Source: Maribellus comscasis | GTDB taxonomy: Bacteria; Bacteroidota; Bacteroidia; Bacteroidales; Prolixibacteraceae | Assembly (NCBI RefSeq): GCF_009762775.1 | Contig: NZ_CP046401.1 | Span: forward strand, 4,116,001-4,180,000 | Direction: 5' to 3' | DNA length: 64,000 nt | Shown here: piece by piece, positions 57,118 through 64,000 of the stretch | Layout of the letters: each line of letters opens with the position of its first letter | Numbering within the stretch: the first letter of the stretch is position 1 | The notes under the pieces: generated by a model | The model's input: only the letters and a program-made list of their open reading frames with translations | Databases searched by the model: none | What the model was told of the DNA's origin: nothing | Program-made: the position numbers and the translations under genes

Positions 57118-57141
57118 CTGGTAACCTGGAGCAATTACCAG
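57118..57141 (+). terminator. hairpin upstream of the DUF2490 gene
   Basis: Inverted repeat CTGGTAA/TTACCAG with a 10-base loop, followed by TTTT. It falls inside the leader of the DUF2490 transcript, downstream of the promoter element, so it could be a weak terminator or attenuator rather than the end of the PL10 message. Confidence 0.35.
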
Positions 57142-57168
57142 TTTTACACCATTTGTGTAATTTTTAGT

Positions 57169-57810
57169 ATGCAAAAATCAATTAAACCTAAGCTGAAATC
57201 CCTAATCATTGTCGTGCTGATTTTTTCTGCTGTCAGATCTGGTGCGGCAGATTTTGAAACCTGGACCTTTGCAGGTGGTCAGACAAAAATCAGAAACGTG
57301 AATTTCTTTTTTCATAGTGCCAATTTTTTTAGAGGTGGAAGTGATTACTTTTTGAATCATACACAGCTAACGCTGGATTTTCCTTCCCAAAAAAGTATAA
57401 GTTTTGGTGTAGGTTATAAACAGGAATATGTTGAGTTTCCAACACGGTGGAGGGCAGAATACCGTCCGATGTTGCACATGTATTATAGTAAAAGTTGGGG
57501 TAACTTTAGTTTCCGGGATCGAAGCCGCTGGGAGTTTCGGTTTTATGATGGCGAATTGATCAACCGGTACAGAAATCAGGTTCAGCTCATGTTTAAAAAA
57601 TCTGAAGTAATTACGCCATATCTCTCTACCGAATTTTCTTTTTATTTTAATAAACTGGATTATACCCGGCAAAGAACCATTTTGGGTTCTTTTATTCATA
57701 TTAAGAGTGTAAATTTCAATTTATTTTTGGCCCACCAGATTAATGAAGATTACCCTGATATTTGGAAAAATAAAATCATTTTGGGTACAGGGATGAGCTA
57801 CAAATTTTAG
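57169..57810 (+). CDS. DUF2490 outer-membrane-type protein
   Basis: Protein of 213 aa with a signal peptide (about 1-27, SGAADF) and an all-beta barrel-like body. Conserved DUF2490 features include FRDRSRWEFRFYDG and INRYRNQVQLMFK. These proteins are found in Bacteroidota and Proteobacteria and look like small outer-membrane barrels; function unknown. It lies between the PL10 lyase and the leftward glycosidase operon, whose last gene ends 17 bases away in convergent orientation. Confidence 0.82.
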   Translation: MQKSIKPKLKSLIIVVLIFSAVRSGAADFETWTFAGGQTKIRNVNFFFHSANFFRGGSDYFLNHTQLTLDFPSQKSISFGVGYKQEYVEFPTRWRAEYRPMLHMYYSKSWGNFSFRDRSRWEFRFYDGELINRYRNQVQLMFKKSEVITPYLSTEFSFYFNKLDYTRQRTILGSFIHIKSVNFNLFLAHQINEDYPDIWKNKIILGTGMSYKF

Positions 57811-57826
57811 ATTGAATTCGATAAAC

Positions 57827-59776
57827 TTAATTTTCTTTCACCATTAATAGTTTTAGTTCATGCGGTTGAAATGTAATTTTCTGGCCTTTTTGAGCTAATG
57901 TGGCTTTAGCTGTAAATTCGTCTAACCACCACTGATTTCCTTTAACCGGCACACTTATTTTTGTTGTTACAGAAGTTTCCTGTTCATTAAAAAGAATATA
58001 ATAATGAATTCCCTCTTTTGTAACATGGCGATAACGTATATTTTCGGATGAAGGCGAAAGAGAAAGATCAGGCTGAATTAGTTTTTCCGTTTCAGCAATT
58101 AGTTCTGCTGCAGTTTGAGCTACTTTTGTTTTTGGGAAAGTTGAAATAAAAGGTGAATCCTTAAAAATAATCAATTGGTCGTTTTCAGCTAATTTGTTAA
58201 GTGTCGGTTTAATATTATCAGGAACTATTTGTAACCCATCCAGAATTACTGCTTTGTAATTCATCCCTGCAATATGTACTCCGCTTTTGTCCACTGTAGC
58301 ATCACTAATTAGATGTGATAATTCCAGGTAGTTGAAATCTTTTTGATTTTGGAAAAATATTTTGGCCGATTGATCAGGCAACCAGTTTGCGTCACCGAGT
58401 ACCGCAATTTCACATACCTGGCGTGAATCGGTGTTCAACCAGCATAGCCTTCTGCAGGCGTCAGCATAATCTTTGTAATTACTCCACCATTTTGCATGTG
58501 GTCCAACATCCGGCGGTCTTTCGTCGTAACGGGCACCACGTATCGAATAGTAAAATGCGTGTGGGTAAAGTAAATTTTGCCCTCTTACAAAACACCAGTT
58601 GGCCAGCCAAACCATCTCATCGTAGGTTAGGTTGTGACCGTAAGCGCCATAGAGCTCGTTGGAGTTCCGGCGACGATTTAAATGAACCATAGCACTGGAA
58701 GCGTTTTTTGCCATGGTGGAATGTTGTCCATTCAATGCTTTTTCACCTGGTTCAACATAACGCCAAACCAAATCCTGACCAGGAATCTGGAAATATTTCT
58801 GGGCTCCCAAATCCATAGAACCGGCCGGATGCCCAGTGAGTGCAATTCCGTGACTTTCGCACCATTTGCTCAACCTTCCGTAATAATTTTCTTCCAGGCA
58901 AATGGCGATAGCCCTGTGGTAATCTTTCCGGTGTTGTTCCCAGTTTTCATGATCTTCGTACCACAAATCAGAAAAGTAAGGTGTAAAATCGTAACCAAGT
59001 ATTTTGTTTATTTGCGGCAGTAGATTTTTATTTCCGGGTACTATTCCTCTCTTGCTCCCGCGTCCCAGAGGATCGGGTTCATCCGTAAAAACAGCGAGTA
59101 CTGTTTTTCCAAAGTATTGTTTAAAATTTTCAGCAAACCGGTCATAAACGAGTTCAATAAAACTGCTAACTGCTTCGGGGTTTAATATATCCCCGGCTGG
59201 TGGAAGATCTTCTTTTCCCTTTGCTTCGTCAACCCAGTGAATTCCACGAATATGCCCATTAGAAGGTTGTTCAACAACAGCCATCTGTTTTCCATTGGGG
59301 CGTTGCAGTACTGTTACCAGGTTCCATCCATCTTTCAAAGCCGGTTTTTCTCCGGTTTCCAAATCAATTTTTGCCAACCCTCTGGCAGCATGTGCCGGAT
59401 TTTTTGCAACTACCCGGCCTTCGCACGAACCTGAAGGATAGGAGCCTTCGTCGTAAAGTATTACCTTCATACTTCTCCGCTCTGCTTCTTCAATGGCAAC
59501 TTTCATTAGGCTTAGCATCTCCTCGGAAAGAAAATCCATGCCAATGGGTAATCCCATTCTCGGGTGAATTACAAATCCATAAACCCCGTGTTCATCAAAG
59601 TCTTTTATTTGTCTGAGAATTTCATCTGCTTTAAGTGTATCATTCCAAAACCAAAATGGCATAACTGAGAATTCCCGTGGAGGCTCAACAAAGTTTTTGG
59701 CGATGTTCTGACCATTTATGAACGAGGTAAAGAAGAGCAATAAAAGGATTACTGGGAAGTTGCTTTTTATTTTCAT
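57827..59776 (-). CDS. GH106-like glycoside hydrolase
   Basis: Secreted protein of 649 aa with a signal peptide (FTSFINGQN). The N-terminal (beta/alpha)8-type domain (about 30-400) contains MPFWFWNDTL, FVIHPRMGL and YDEGSYPSGS, which match alpha-L-rhamnosidases of family GH106. GH106 enzymes are usually about 1000 residues, so this shorter form may be a separate subfamily and the substrate is not fixed. It is the last gene of a leftward operon, starting 2 bases after the sulfatase stop. Rhamnose release fits the surrounding pectinases. Confidence 0.78.
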   Translation of the reverse strand: MKIKSNFPVILLLLFFTSFINGQNIAKNFVEPPREFSVMPFWFWNDTLKADEILRQIKDFDEHGVYGFVIHPRMGLPIGMDFLSEEMLSLMKVAIEEAERRSMKVILYDEGSYPSGSCEGRVVAKNPAHAARGLAKIDLETGEKPALKDGWNLVTVLQRPNGKQMAVVEQPSNGHIRGIHWVDEAKGKEDLPPAGDILNPEAVSSFIELVYDRFAENFKQYFGKTVLAVFTDEPDPLGRGSKRGIVPGNKNLLPQINKILGYDFTPYFSDLWYEDHENWEQHRKDYHRAIAICLEENYYGRLSKWCESHGIALTGHPAGSMDLGAQKYFQIPGQDLVWRYVEPGEKALNGQHSTMAKNASSAMVHLNRRRNSNELYGAYGHNLTYDEMVWLANWCFVRGQNLLYPHAFYYSIRGARYDERPPDVGPHAKWWSNYKDYADACRRLCWLNTDSRQVCEIAVLGDANWLPDQSAKIFFQNQKDFNYLELSHLISDATVDKSGVHIAGMNYKAVILDGLQIVPDNIKPTLNKLAENDQLIIFKDSPFISTFPKTKVAQTAAELIAETEKLIQPDLSLSPSSENIRYRHVTKEGIHYYILFNEQETSVTTKISVPVKGNQWWLDEFTAKATLAQKGQKITFQPHELKLLMVKEN

Positions 59777-59778
59777 TT

Positions 59779-61185
59779 TTAATTGTTTAAGTTGCTTAGC
59801 ATTTTTAACGCCATTGCGTCGTTGCTTTGATTAGCATGTTCTTTCAAATATTTTCGATGTTGTTCAAGAACTTTTTTATACACAGGATTCGCGGCCTGGT
59901 TGACCATTTCCTGGGGATCGTATTCCATATCCACCAGAGATTCCCGGTCGTTTCCTTCACTATAAATACAATATTTGTAGCGTACACTGCGAACCATTCT
60001 TCCCTGGGGTTTGTAATTTTTCCCATCGACAGGCTCGCATTGGACCATGTGATTTTCCGTCACAACAAATTCCCTTTTCCATTCTGGTGCTTTTCCGGTT
60101 GCCGGTGCTTTTAAACTTTTCCCGGGTAATCCTTTGGGAATTTCGATACCGGCAAAGTCGCAAAGGGTTGGAATTATATCCGTTCCTGTATTTAAAAGTA
60201 CGTCCGAAGTTCCCTTTATGGTTTTTCCATCCCATTTCATAATAAACGGCACCCGAGCCGATTCATCATAAAATACAGTTTTCTGATTCCAGTGATGGCT
60301 GCCTGCACAATCGCCATGATCGCTTAGAAAAACCACCAGCGTATTTTCTTCCTGCCCTGACTCTTTTAACGCATCCATCACCTCACCCACAAATGCATCG
60401 GCACGTTCAATTAACCTGTAATATCCCCATTGTAATCTGCGCCAATCAGCATCTGTATAATCGCCAACCGGGAACAACCGAAGATTTGCCTGGTACGATT
60501 TTCTCATGAATGTCATAATATCGGTTTCGTTTTTCGGTGGGAAAAAGTTTGTTTTGAGTGGCGGTAAATCCTCCAGTTGTGGCATTTCACTTATCGGGCC
60601 TCCGGGTAAATTCTGCTTGCGCGCCCACTGGCAAACTTCATGCGGGCTTAAAAATGAAGCGACAACAAGAAAAGGTTTTTCATGTTTTTGTTTCAAAAAT
60701 GCCGCAGTTGGTTCAGCATCCAACTGGCTTCCTTTAACTATTGGATTATCAAATCCGTGTATTTCTTTTTGTTTTTCATCAAAAGCCACATGCCATTTTC
60801 CAAAATATCCGGTCTCATATCCGGCATCCTTAAATAGCTTTCCAAGGAAAACAAAATCTGATGGATTAATATCTTCGTCGTCATTTGTCAATACACCGGT
60901 TTCATGCGGAAATCTGCCAGTCATCATTGAAGTACGCATAGGCATACACAAGGGGTTAGGACTGTATGCATGCGTAAACCTGATCCCTTTTTCCGCCAAT
61001 TTATCCATATTTGGAGTGTGTATGTATTGCTCGCCCATCACACAACTCATTGCATCGGCAAATTGCTGATCGGTCATAATTACAACAATGTTTGGTTTTT
61101 GAATGAACTGGGAAAAAACATTTGGTGCTTGAAGTGCAAATAGTGCAATAAATAGTGTAATTTTTATGGCTGTGTTAATTTTCAT
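59779..61185 (-). CDS. type I sulfatase
   Basis: Secreted sulfatase of 468 aa (signal peptide about 1-25, NVFSQ). The formylglycine motif CMPMR at 80-84 (Cys-type) sits in LCMPMRTSMMTGRFPHETGV, and the calcium/metal motif MTDQQ begins at about 38. The second metal cluster shows VFLSDHGDCAGSHHW. It needs a maturase to convert Cys80, which is not in the window. It hydrolyses sulfate esters from a sugar; the subfamily and sugar are unknown. It is flanked in the operon by a propeller protein and a GH106-like hydrolase, so the target polymer could be sulfated. Confidence 0.93.
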   Translation of the reverse strand: MKINTAIKITLFIALFALQAPNVFSQFIQKPNIVVIMTDQQFADAMSCVMGEQYIHTPNMDKLAEKGIRFTHAYSPNPLCMPMRTSMMTGRFPHETGVLTNDDEDINPSDFVFLGKLFKDAGYETGYFGKWHVAFDEKQKEIHGFDNPIVKGSQLDAEPTAAFLKQKHEKPFLVVASFLSPHEVCQWARKQNLPGGPISEMPQLEDLPPLKTNFFPPKNETDIMTFMRKSYQANLRLFPVGDYTDADWRRLQWGYYRLIERADAFVGEVMDALKESGQEENTLVVFLSDHGDCAGSHHWNQKTVFYDESARVPFIMKWDGKTIKGTSDVLLNTGTDIIPTLCDFAGIEIPKGLPGKSLKAPATGKAPEWKREFVVTENHMVQCEPVDGKNYKPQGRMVRSVRYKYCIYSEGNDRESLVDMEYDPQEMVNQAANPVYKKVLEQHRKYLKEHANQSNDAMALKMLSNLNN

Positions 61186-61229
61186 ATTAAATGATTTAAC
61201 GAGATTTTTAACTCATCTGCTTTTGAACT

Positions 61230-62501
61230 TTATTTAACTGTAATGATAAATAACTGTTCCGTTCCGTCAACGGTAATTCCCTGAACCAGAATCTGGTTGT
61301 TTTCCCGGTTCCATCTTGGGGCAGAATCAATTCTTACATCGCCTGAATATTCTCCTTTGTCAATACCTTCACTTCTTGTCCATTCTCCATCTTTTAAACG
61401 AACAATGTTGTAAAAGTTTTTACCATTTTTTGCGGAACCATTCACAAACCAGTTTCCATCAGGAGACAAGCTGATATCGCCTTCCGGATTGAGAATTGCT
61501 TCCGGTGTACCAATCTTTCCCACAATTTTTTCGCCGATAATATCGAAAATCACCTGATTATCACCAATTCTGCCAATCATATTTTGCCCGATTCCCCATT
61601 CAGGATGGCCGCCAATAAACTGACGTCCAACATGTAATCCGGTACCATCTGAGTTCATGGTGCAAAATACATTGGTTCTTTTTTCTTTTCCTGTGCCACT
61701 CCATCCGGCTCTCACAAAAAAGCAAAAAAGGTTTCCATCCCGATTCCATAAGGTGTGATTAATAAATAATGATTCCCCACCTGTATCAAAGCCTTTTTTT
61801 TGAAGTTCAGCCTCCAAGGTAGCGAATGAAACCAATAAATCTTTTTTGCCGGATTGAATATCGATTTTAAAAATACCATCATCTTTGGGAGCCCTTACAC
61901 CTTCTGTCCAGTCGGTGGCGCCTTTATATCCGGTTACTGCCCGCAGTCGTGCCATTCTTGCGTAATTAATAGCCAGAAAAGTTTTTCCTTTTGGACAAAC
62001 TCCACTATTGCCAACGGGTGTATCATTAAATTTATATTCATGAACACGCTTATTCAGAGAAATATCAAATAGCACGGTAAACACTTTACCTGTTTTTTTG
62101 TCCCGATCGTTAAAAAGGAATTGGTTCGCAGCATTATCAGGATTCCAGTAAAACATGGTACCCTGTTGTGGATTCCAACCCAAAGACTCATCTACTTTTT
62201 CAATTTTATAATATTTCCCTTCAGGTTTGTCTAAATGTACCAGGCAAACGCCGGCAGGTTCACCTCCATCAGGGAGATGGTAGATAAAAGGTGTACTTAA
62301 GGTAAGCAATCGTTTACCCGTTGAATTCCAGGGAATAGTTAATGATTGGCCTATATAACCAAATAAATGATGCAGGGGGCCGTTGGTTATTTGTCGAACG
62401 GAAGTAGAAAAACTGGCAGAGTTATGTATTGCTGGAGCGGGGAGTCCTAAAATTGCAATACTTCCCAAAGCAGTTGTGTGTATAAAATCTCTTCTTTTCA
62501 T
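61230..62501 (-). CDS. secreted beta-propeller protein, possible lyase
   Basis: Protein of 423 aa with a Tat-type signal (MKRRDFIHTTALGSIAILG). The repeated blade pattern, with segments such as LSPDGNWFVNGSA and FLFNDRDKKTGKVF, gives a seven-bladed propeller of the kind found in oligogalacturonate lyases and related pectin enzymes (PL22-like). I cannot show the catalytic residues or the family with certainty; a binding propeller or sugar-processing lyase are the options. It is in the middle of the leftward operon between the esterase and the sulfatase. Confidence 0.65.
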   Translation of the reverse strand: MKRRDFIHTTALGSIAILGLPAPAIHNSASFSTSVRQITNGPLHHLFGYIGQSLTIPWNSTGKRLLTLSTPFIYHLPDGGEPAGVCLVHLDKPEGKYYKIEKVDESLGWNPQQGTMFYWNPDNAANQFLFNDRDKKTGKVFTVLFDISLNKRVHEYKFNDTPVGNSGVCPKGKTFLAINYARMARLRAVTGYKGATDWTEGVRAPKDDGIFKIDIQSGKKDLLVSFATLEAELQKKGFDTGGESLFINHTLWNRDGNLFCFFVRAGWSGTGKEKRTNVFCTMNSDGTGLHVGRQFIGGHPEWGIGQNMIGRIGDNQVIFDIIGEKIVGKIGTPEAILNPEGDISLSPDGNWFVNGSAKNGKNFYNIVRLKDGEWTRSEGIDKGEYSGDVRIDSAPRWNRENNQILVQGITVDGTEQLFIITVK

Positions 62502-62595
62502 AACCTGTTATTTTATAGCCTGTAATTCCGGAAAGCAGGATGGCAATAATAGAAATGGTTTTCAAACGTGACCCAACATTCATTTCAGAAGATTA

Positions 62596-63453
62596 TCAGT
62601 TTAACGAAGTAATCGTTTTTTCCAGCCATCTTTCAGCTAGTCCGGGCCAGGTCTCACCTGCCACATTACCCGGTCGCATTCCATATCCGTGGCCGCCTTC
62701 CGGCAATAAGTGTAATTCAACGGGTACTTTTGCATCGCGCAAAGCAGTTGCGTAAACCAACGAACTGTTTCCTAAGCGGTCGTCGGCAGTTTGAAAAATA
62801 AATGTGGGCGGAGTGTTTTCATTCACTTTTAATTCCGGAGTAAGATTTCGGTTTTCTCCCTGATCAAGATAAGCAGGGTAAATCAATAGCGCAAAATCAG
62901 GTCGACAGGAAAGTTCGTCTTTTTCGTCAACTTTGGGGTATCTTTGTTTTTCATACAGGGTACTGGCGCGTGCACTTAAACTTCCGCCGGCCGAAAATCC
63001 CATCACACCCAGTTTATCCGGGTTTAGATTCCATTTTTCAGCCCGGTCTCTCATTATTCTTAGGGCTCGTTGTACATCCTGTAAAGCACCATCCTGTTTT
63101 TTGGGAACCCGGTATTGAAGTACTGCAGCTGTATATCCCAGTTTATTAAGCCACAGTGCAATTTCATATCCCTCTTTGTCGATGGCCAGAATATTGTATC
63201 CTCCACCCGGACAGACGACTACACCGGCGCCATTGTTATTGTCGCTGTTTGCCGGGAAAACTATCATTGCAGGATCGGTTATATCTGTTAAGCGTGTGAC
63301 ATCCCCGGAGGTATTGTCGGTAACAACAGGCTCGTGTTTGGCTTCTGTTTCACCGGGTACAACATCAGGCCAAAGTTTTATTATCACATTTTTTTGTGCC
63401 GAGGTTCCCATAAACAGTAAAAGTGCAATTGTGCAGTTTAGTAATGTTTTCAT
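62596..63453 (-). CDS. alpha/beta-hydrolase carbohydrate esterase
   Basis: Secreted esterase of 285 aa with a signal peptide (LFMGTSAQ). The nucleophile Ser154 sits in GFSAGG, the Asp in QTADDRLG, and the His in GGHGYGM. The CPGGGY loop (81-86) fits an oxyanion hole. The fold and motifs match acetyl/feruloyl-type polysaccharide deacylases in Bacteroidota. It likely removes acetyl or methyl decorations so that the lyases and hydrolases can act. It starts 9 bases after the phosphatase-like gene, and the propeller gene is next. Confidence 0.88.
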   Translation of the reverse strand: MKTLLNCTIALLLFMGTSAQKNVIIKLWPDVVPGETEAKHEPVVTDNTSGDVTRLTDITDPAMIVFPANSDNNNGAGVVVCPGGGYNILAIDKEGYEIALWLNKLGYTAAVLQYRVPKKQDGALQDVQRALRIMRDRAEKWNLNPDKLGVMGFSAGGSLSARASTLYEKQRYPKVDEKDELSCRPDFALLIYPAYLDQGENRNLTPELKVNENTPPTFIFQTADDRLGNSSLVYATALRDAKVPVELHLLPEGGHGYGMRPGNVAGETWPGLAERWLEKTITSLN

Positions 63454-63462
63454 TTTAACGTT

Positions 63463-64000
63463 TTATTTTGTAAATATTTCTTCATGAACCATTTCCCCAT
63501 TAACATCGTAATGCTGGAAAGTAAGTTTTGGTTTTCCATTTTCCCGGGAAACCTCTCCCCGGAGAAAACCTCCTTTTACCCGCAAAAACCGATGCTCGGG
63601 GCGCAGATCTTCCTGATCCCATCCCCCGGCATGCATGTCAGCCCCGGCACCGCAGCTAAACTCCCAGAGATTTGTATCGGGCAGGTGTGTTACATATTGC
63701 CAATGACGATCGCCGTTACACAGATATACATTGTCAAATTGATTCAAAAAATTGCGTATTTGCTCCCCTTCGAAAGCGTATTTTGAGTTTGAATAATTAT
63801 CGTTTTTATTCTCGCGGTCGGGGCCTAAAACGGGATTGGCATTGATAATTACTTTAAACGTAGCATCCGATTCCTTTAATGTTTTAAATAACCAATCCAT
63901 TTGTTCCTTCCCATAAATGGTTTTTTCCGGCCCGTCCGGTATATTGTTGGAACTCCGGTAGTTTCTTCCTTCGGTAATCCAAATCTGCAGGTCTTTTCCC
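63463..64000 (-). CDS. PhoD-like metallophosphatase, partial (5' end beyond the window)
   Basis: The frame stays open to the window edge, so the start codon lies to the right. The visible 178 residues carry the PhoD signature WITEGRNYRSSNNIPDGPEK, the Trp-rich EQMDWLFKTL, and the metal-binding NGDRHWQY. The C-terminal stretch FSCGAGADMH is also family-like. PhoD enzymes hydrolyse phosphodiesters in the periplasm. In this operon it may act on another ester or be a polysaccharide-linked phosphatase. It is the most upstream gene seen in the leftward operon. Confidence 0.88.
   Translation of the reverse strand, partial: GKDLQIWITEGRNYRSSNNIPDGPEKTIYGKEQMDWLFKTLKESDATFKVIINANPVLGPDRENKNDNYSNSKYAFEGEQIRNFLNQFDNVYLCNGDRHWQYVTHLPDTNLWEFSCGAGADMHAGGWDQEDLRPEHRFLRVKGGFLRGEVSRENGKPKLTFQHYDVNGEMVHEEIFTK

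Noticed and set aside
60506..61069. 187-codon plus-strand open frame
   Set aside because: Antisense shadow of the sulfatase gene; the sulfatase frame carries all catalytic motifs.

Overview
The window comes from a Bacteroidota (CFB-group) chromosome. Evidence is the AT-rich intergenic DNA, repeated TAnnTTTG-type promoter elements, weak ribosome binding sites, Bacteroidota-type families (carboxypeptidase-regulatory-domain TonB receptors, DUF4249, DUF1573, LVIVD-repeat lipoproteins, DUF2490) and a pectin-degradation cluster. The gene set resembles marine or sediment Marinilabiliales/Prolixibacteraceae, but that placement is an inference. No rRNA, tRNA, CRISPR array, integrase, transposase or prophage gene was found.

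Layout. 0-2.7 kb: leftward housekeeping genes (rpmH, a PASTA protein, an RluA-type pseudouridine synthase). 2.7-5.1 kb: a half-size TauE/SafE protein and an OmpR-type two-component pair. 5.3-14.8 kb: DUF1573 protein, MeaB, an ECF sigma factor with a small membrane partner, dihydrolipoamide dehydrogenase, a FadL-type porin with a large insertion, an alpha/beta hydrolase, a membrane LytTR regulator and a divergent peptide deformylase. 15-32 kb: an accessory block with a lipoprotein and an inhibitory-type serpin, an ECF sigma factor translationally coupled to a membrane/beta-barrel protein, an M14 metallopeptidase, a TonB receptor operon (receptor, DUF4249, MG2/plug-like protein, unknown) and three surface or envelope genes. 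32-46.8 kb: NADP-type glutamate dehydrogenase, leucyl-tRNA synthetase, a PAS histidine kinase, a thiol/sulfur cluster (DsrE, cysteine-dioxygenase-like protein, AraC regulator), a haem-type TonB receptor, YitT and an M23 peptidase. 46.8-64 kb: carbohydrate degradation genes (GH127-like, GH28-like, PL10 pectate lyase, GH106-like, sulfatase, beta-propeller, esterase, PhoD-like phosphatase cut by the window edge). A 1319-residue membrane sensor and an OB-fold lipoprotein sit among them.

How the genes may work together. The best new signal is a shared promoter-like motif, AACCTTTT-N12/13-(C/A)(A/G)TCT. It occurs upstream of the serpin operon, the ECF sigma gene itself (a divergent pair), the TonB receptor operon and the 28.8 kb barrel operon, and suggests a local ECF regulon for the 15-31 kb block. 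The 46.8-64 kb genes fit stepwise breakdown of a pectin- or rhamnogalacturonan-like, possibly sulfated polysaccharide: PL10 and GH28 would cut the backbone, the GH127, GH106-like, sulfatase and esterase would trim side groups, and the propeller would act on oligomers. No SusC/SusD pair lies in the window. The least explained gene is the 1319-residue sensor, which has Cache-like domains, about 12 membrane helices and a C-terminal region resembling an inactive P-loop ATPase followed by a winged helix.
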